A stretch of DNA of 64,000 nucleotides from Paracoccus xiamenensis. Lineage in GTDB: Bacteria; Pseudomonadota; Alphaproteobacteria; Rhodobacterales; Rhodobacteraceae. The translations under genes were made by a program, and so were the position numbers. Position 1 is the stretch's first letter. Every line of letters begins with the position of its first letter. The notes beneath the pieces are model-generated. The model was not told where the DNA came from. It searched no databases and saw only the letters and a program-made list of their open reading frames with translations. Location of the stretch: NCBI RefSeq assembly GCF_011308835.1, contig NZ_JAAOHY010000001.1, forward strand, positions 930,001 through 994,000, written 5' to 3'. Positions 63,245 through 64,000 of the stretch are shown here, in pieces.

Positions 63245-63332
63245 CCAGACTGGGGGTGTTCACGGGGTCTGTGACCCCATCCTGAACACTTCCTCCCTGT
63301 TGGACTGCCGCGCCCTCGGGCGCGGCTTTTTT
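63245..63332 (+). ncRNA. Candidate small RNA 1 with anti-Shine-Dalgarno stretch
   Basis: Intergenic, non-coding and highly structured. 5' hairpin: outer GTGTTCA / TGAACAC (63256-63262, 63283-63289), inner GGGGTC / GACCCC (63264-63269, 63273-63278). Then a single-stranded CTTCCTCCCTGTTGG and a terminal stem GCCGCGCCC / GGGCGCGGC with six T (63307-63332). The layout (hairpin, CCTCC-containing linker, terminator) is typical of trans-acting regulatory RNAs. AATACT near 63223 may be part of its promoter. Boundaries approximate. Confidence 0.65.
63307..63332 (+). terminator. Terminator of candidate sRNA 1
   Basis: 9-bp GC-only stem GCCGCGCCC / GGGCGCGGC with a tight loop and T6. Confidence 0.9.
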
Positions 63333-63344
63333 CGTTTTCGATCG

Positions 63345-63466
63345 GTTCGCATCTATCCGAAAGGACAGTTGACGGGCGGGGTTCCGTCACATTACCGTCC
63401 GATCAATCACGATGACCGACCAGTCCGGCGGGGAGAGAAGGGTCACGTTCGCGTGGCCCTTTTTTT
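63345..63466 (+). ncRNA. Candidate small RNA 2
   Basis: Second structured non-coding stretch directly behind the first. It contains GACGG / CCGTC pairing near 63371-63389, GGAC/GTCC complementarities and ends in a textbook terminator. An SD-like GGGGAGAG lies just before the terminal stem. No open reading frame of note. 5' end uncertain; it could also be read-through from sRNA 1 or an untranslated leader that ends prematurely. Confidence 0.5.
63438..63466 (+). terminator. Terminator of candidate sRNA 2
   Basis: Stem AAGGGTCACG / CGTGGCCCTT (one G-U pair) capped by a TTCG tetraloop and followed by T7. Strongest terminator in the window. Confidence 0.92.
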
Positions 63467-63606
63467 GTTCTACATCAATAAATTACGATGTATTTTATCA
63501 CGATCCTTCGTGACAAAACTGTTACAGCGGTTTTTTCGTTCGCCCCTGACATTCGGCTGCGCAGGTGCTAACCGTGCTGCGACCGCATTCACGGAAGGAG
63601 ACATGC

Positions 63607-64000
63607 ATGTCACCGAAAATCACCTCGACGGCGCTGGCGGCGATTCTCGTCCTGGGCGCAGCGCCGCTGATGGCGCAGACCGCAACCGAGACCCCGGCAC
63701 CGGCGGCACCCGATGCGCCGGCCACGACCGCGCCCGCCGAAGCTCCGGCAGCGGCACCGGCAGAAGCCCCCGCCGCACCGGCAGAAGCCCCCGCCGCACC
63801 GGCAGAAGCCCCCGCAGCGGCGGAAGCCCCCGCGGCGACGGATGCGCCCGCTGCGGCTGAAGCGTCGGGCGAACCGCAGGTCGGCGCCTATTACGTCAGC
63901 GAAACCTTCGATTCCTGGCAACTGCGCTGCATCAAGACCGAAAACGACGCCGATCCTTGCGAACTTTATCAGCTCATGAAGGACGGGCAGGGGAACTCGG
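63607..64000 (+). CDS. Invasion associated locus B (IalB) family protein, 5' part
   Basis: Runs off the window end, so 131 residues are seen. AAGGAG precedes the ATG. Signal peptide MSPKITSTALAAILVLGAAP ending LMAQ; then a 55-residue Ala/Pro/Glu linker of PAEAPAA repeats; then the start of the IalB domain with VGAYYVSETFDSWQLRC and CELYQLMKDGQGNS, containing the paired Cys expected for the family. IalB-family proteins are periplasmic, with a role in host entry in Bartonella but unknown in free-living bacteria. An overlapping ATG at 63603 is in another frame and is not used. Confidence 0.88.
   Translation, partial: MSPKITSTALAAILVLGAAPLMAQTATETPAPAAPDAPATTAPAEAPAAAPAEAPAAPAEAPAAPAEAPAAAEAPAATDAPAAAEASGEPQVGAYYVSETFDSWQLRCIKTENDADPCELYQLMKDGQGNS
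63757..63819 (+). repeat. 21-bp tandem repeat in the IalB-family gene
   Basis: Two perfect copies of a 21-bp unit (63757-63777, 63778-63798) and a third with two changes (63799-63819), coding for PAEAPAA. More degenerate Ala/Pro codons flank it. In-frame, so copy-number change alters linker length only. Confidence 0.85.

Overview
The window is GC-rich, densely packed chromosome from an alphaproteobacterium, most likely Rhodobacteraceae and probably Paracoccus or a close relative. This rests on protein flavour and gene content (hemE/hemC back to back, dnaG-rpoD, nrdR-ribD, a DUF6456/DUF6477 pair, an RF2 gene without frameshift, two IalB/KpsC-type families) and not on a database search. About 55 protein genes, two tRNA genes and two candidate small RNAs are supported. 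No rRNA, IS element, CRISPR array or phage module was seen.

Layout. 1-5.8 kb: a four-gene operon with stop/start overlaps (hydantoinase/oxoprolinase A and B, an aminotransferase, a uronate-dehydrogenase-like SDR) ending in tandem terminators. 5.9-9.7 kb: tRNA-Ser(GCT), a DMT exporter, hemE, divergent hemC and a TetR regulator. 9.7-17.8 kb: dnaG, rpoD, a BLUF blue-light sensor, rmuC-yjbQ, nrdR-ribD. 17.7-22.3 kb: a leftward capsule block (kpsS, a Wza/KpsD-type export lipoprotein, kpsC) sitting between ribD and ribE. 22.5-30.1 kb: ribE, a small lipoprotein, enolase, an EEP-family enzyme coupled to selO, aquaporin, obgE-proB. 30.2-38.2 kb: a secreted hypothetical protein, ilvD, a PAS protein, gmk/gamma-carbonic anhydrase/PhoR-like kinase/ispG, a DsbA-like protein. 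38.3-45.1 kb: a second aminotransferase, an AmiC-type amidase, PBP1A, MgtC, prfB.

45.1-47.4 kb is a clearly foreign, low-GC islet with two overlapping genes: a DUF262 (ParB/Srx-fold, DGQQR motif) protein and a protein with a HEPN-like R-x4-H motif. It is the best candidate in the window for a little-described defence or toxin system. It begins beside 11-bp phased repeats just after prfB.

47.4-58 kb is transport: a leftward oligopeptide ABC operon (oppA, hairpin, oppB, C, D, F) to which an exporter-type ABC protein is coupled by a one-base overlap, then a divergent TRAP small/large permease pair with no binding protein in view. 58-64 kb: a small lipoprotein, tRNA-Leu(CAA), lipA, divergent DUF6456/DUF6477 genes, a HerA-like ATPase, two tandem structured small-RNA candidates each ending in a strong terminator, and the 5' part of an IalB-family gene that runs off the window.

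Housekeeping functions (haem, riboflavin, isoprenoid, lipoate, branched-chain amino acid, cell wall, replication, transcription and translation) dominate. The accessory interest lies in the capsule block, the DUF262-HEPN islet, the transporter cluster and the small-RNA locus. Starts were chosen by ribosome-binding sites; several genes use TTG or GTG.
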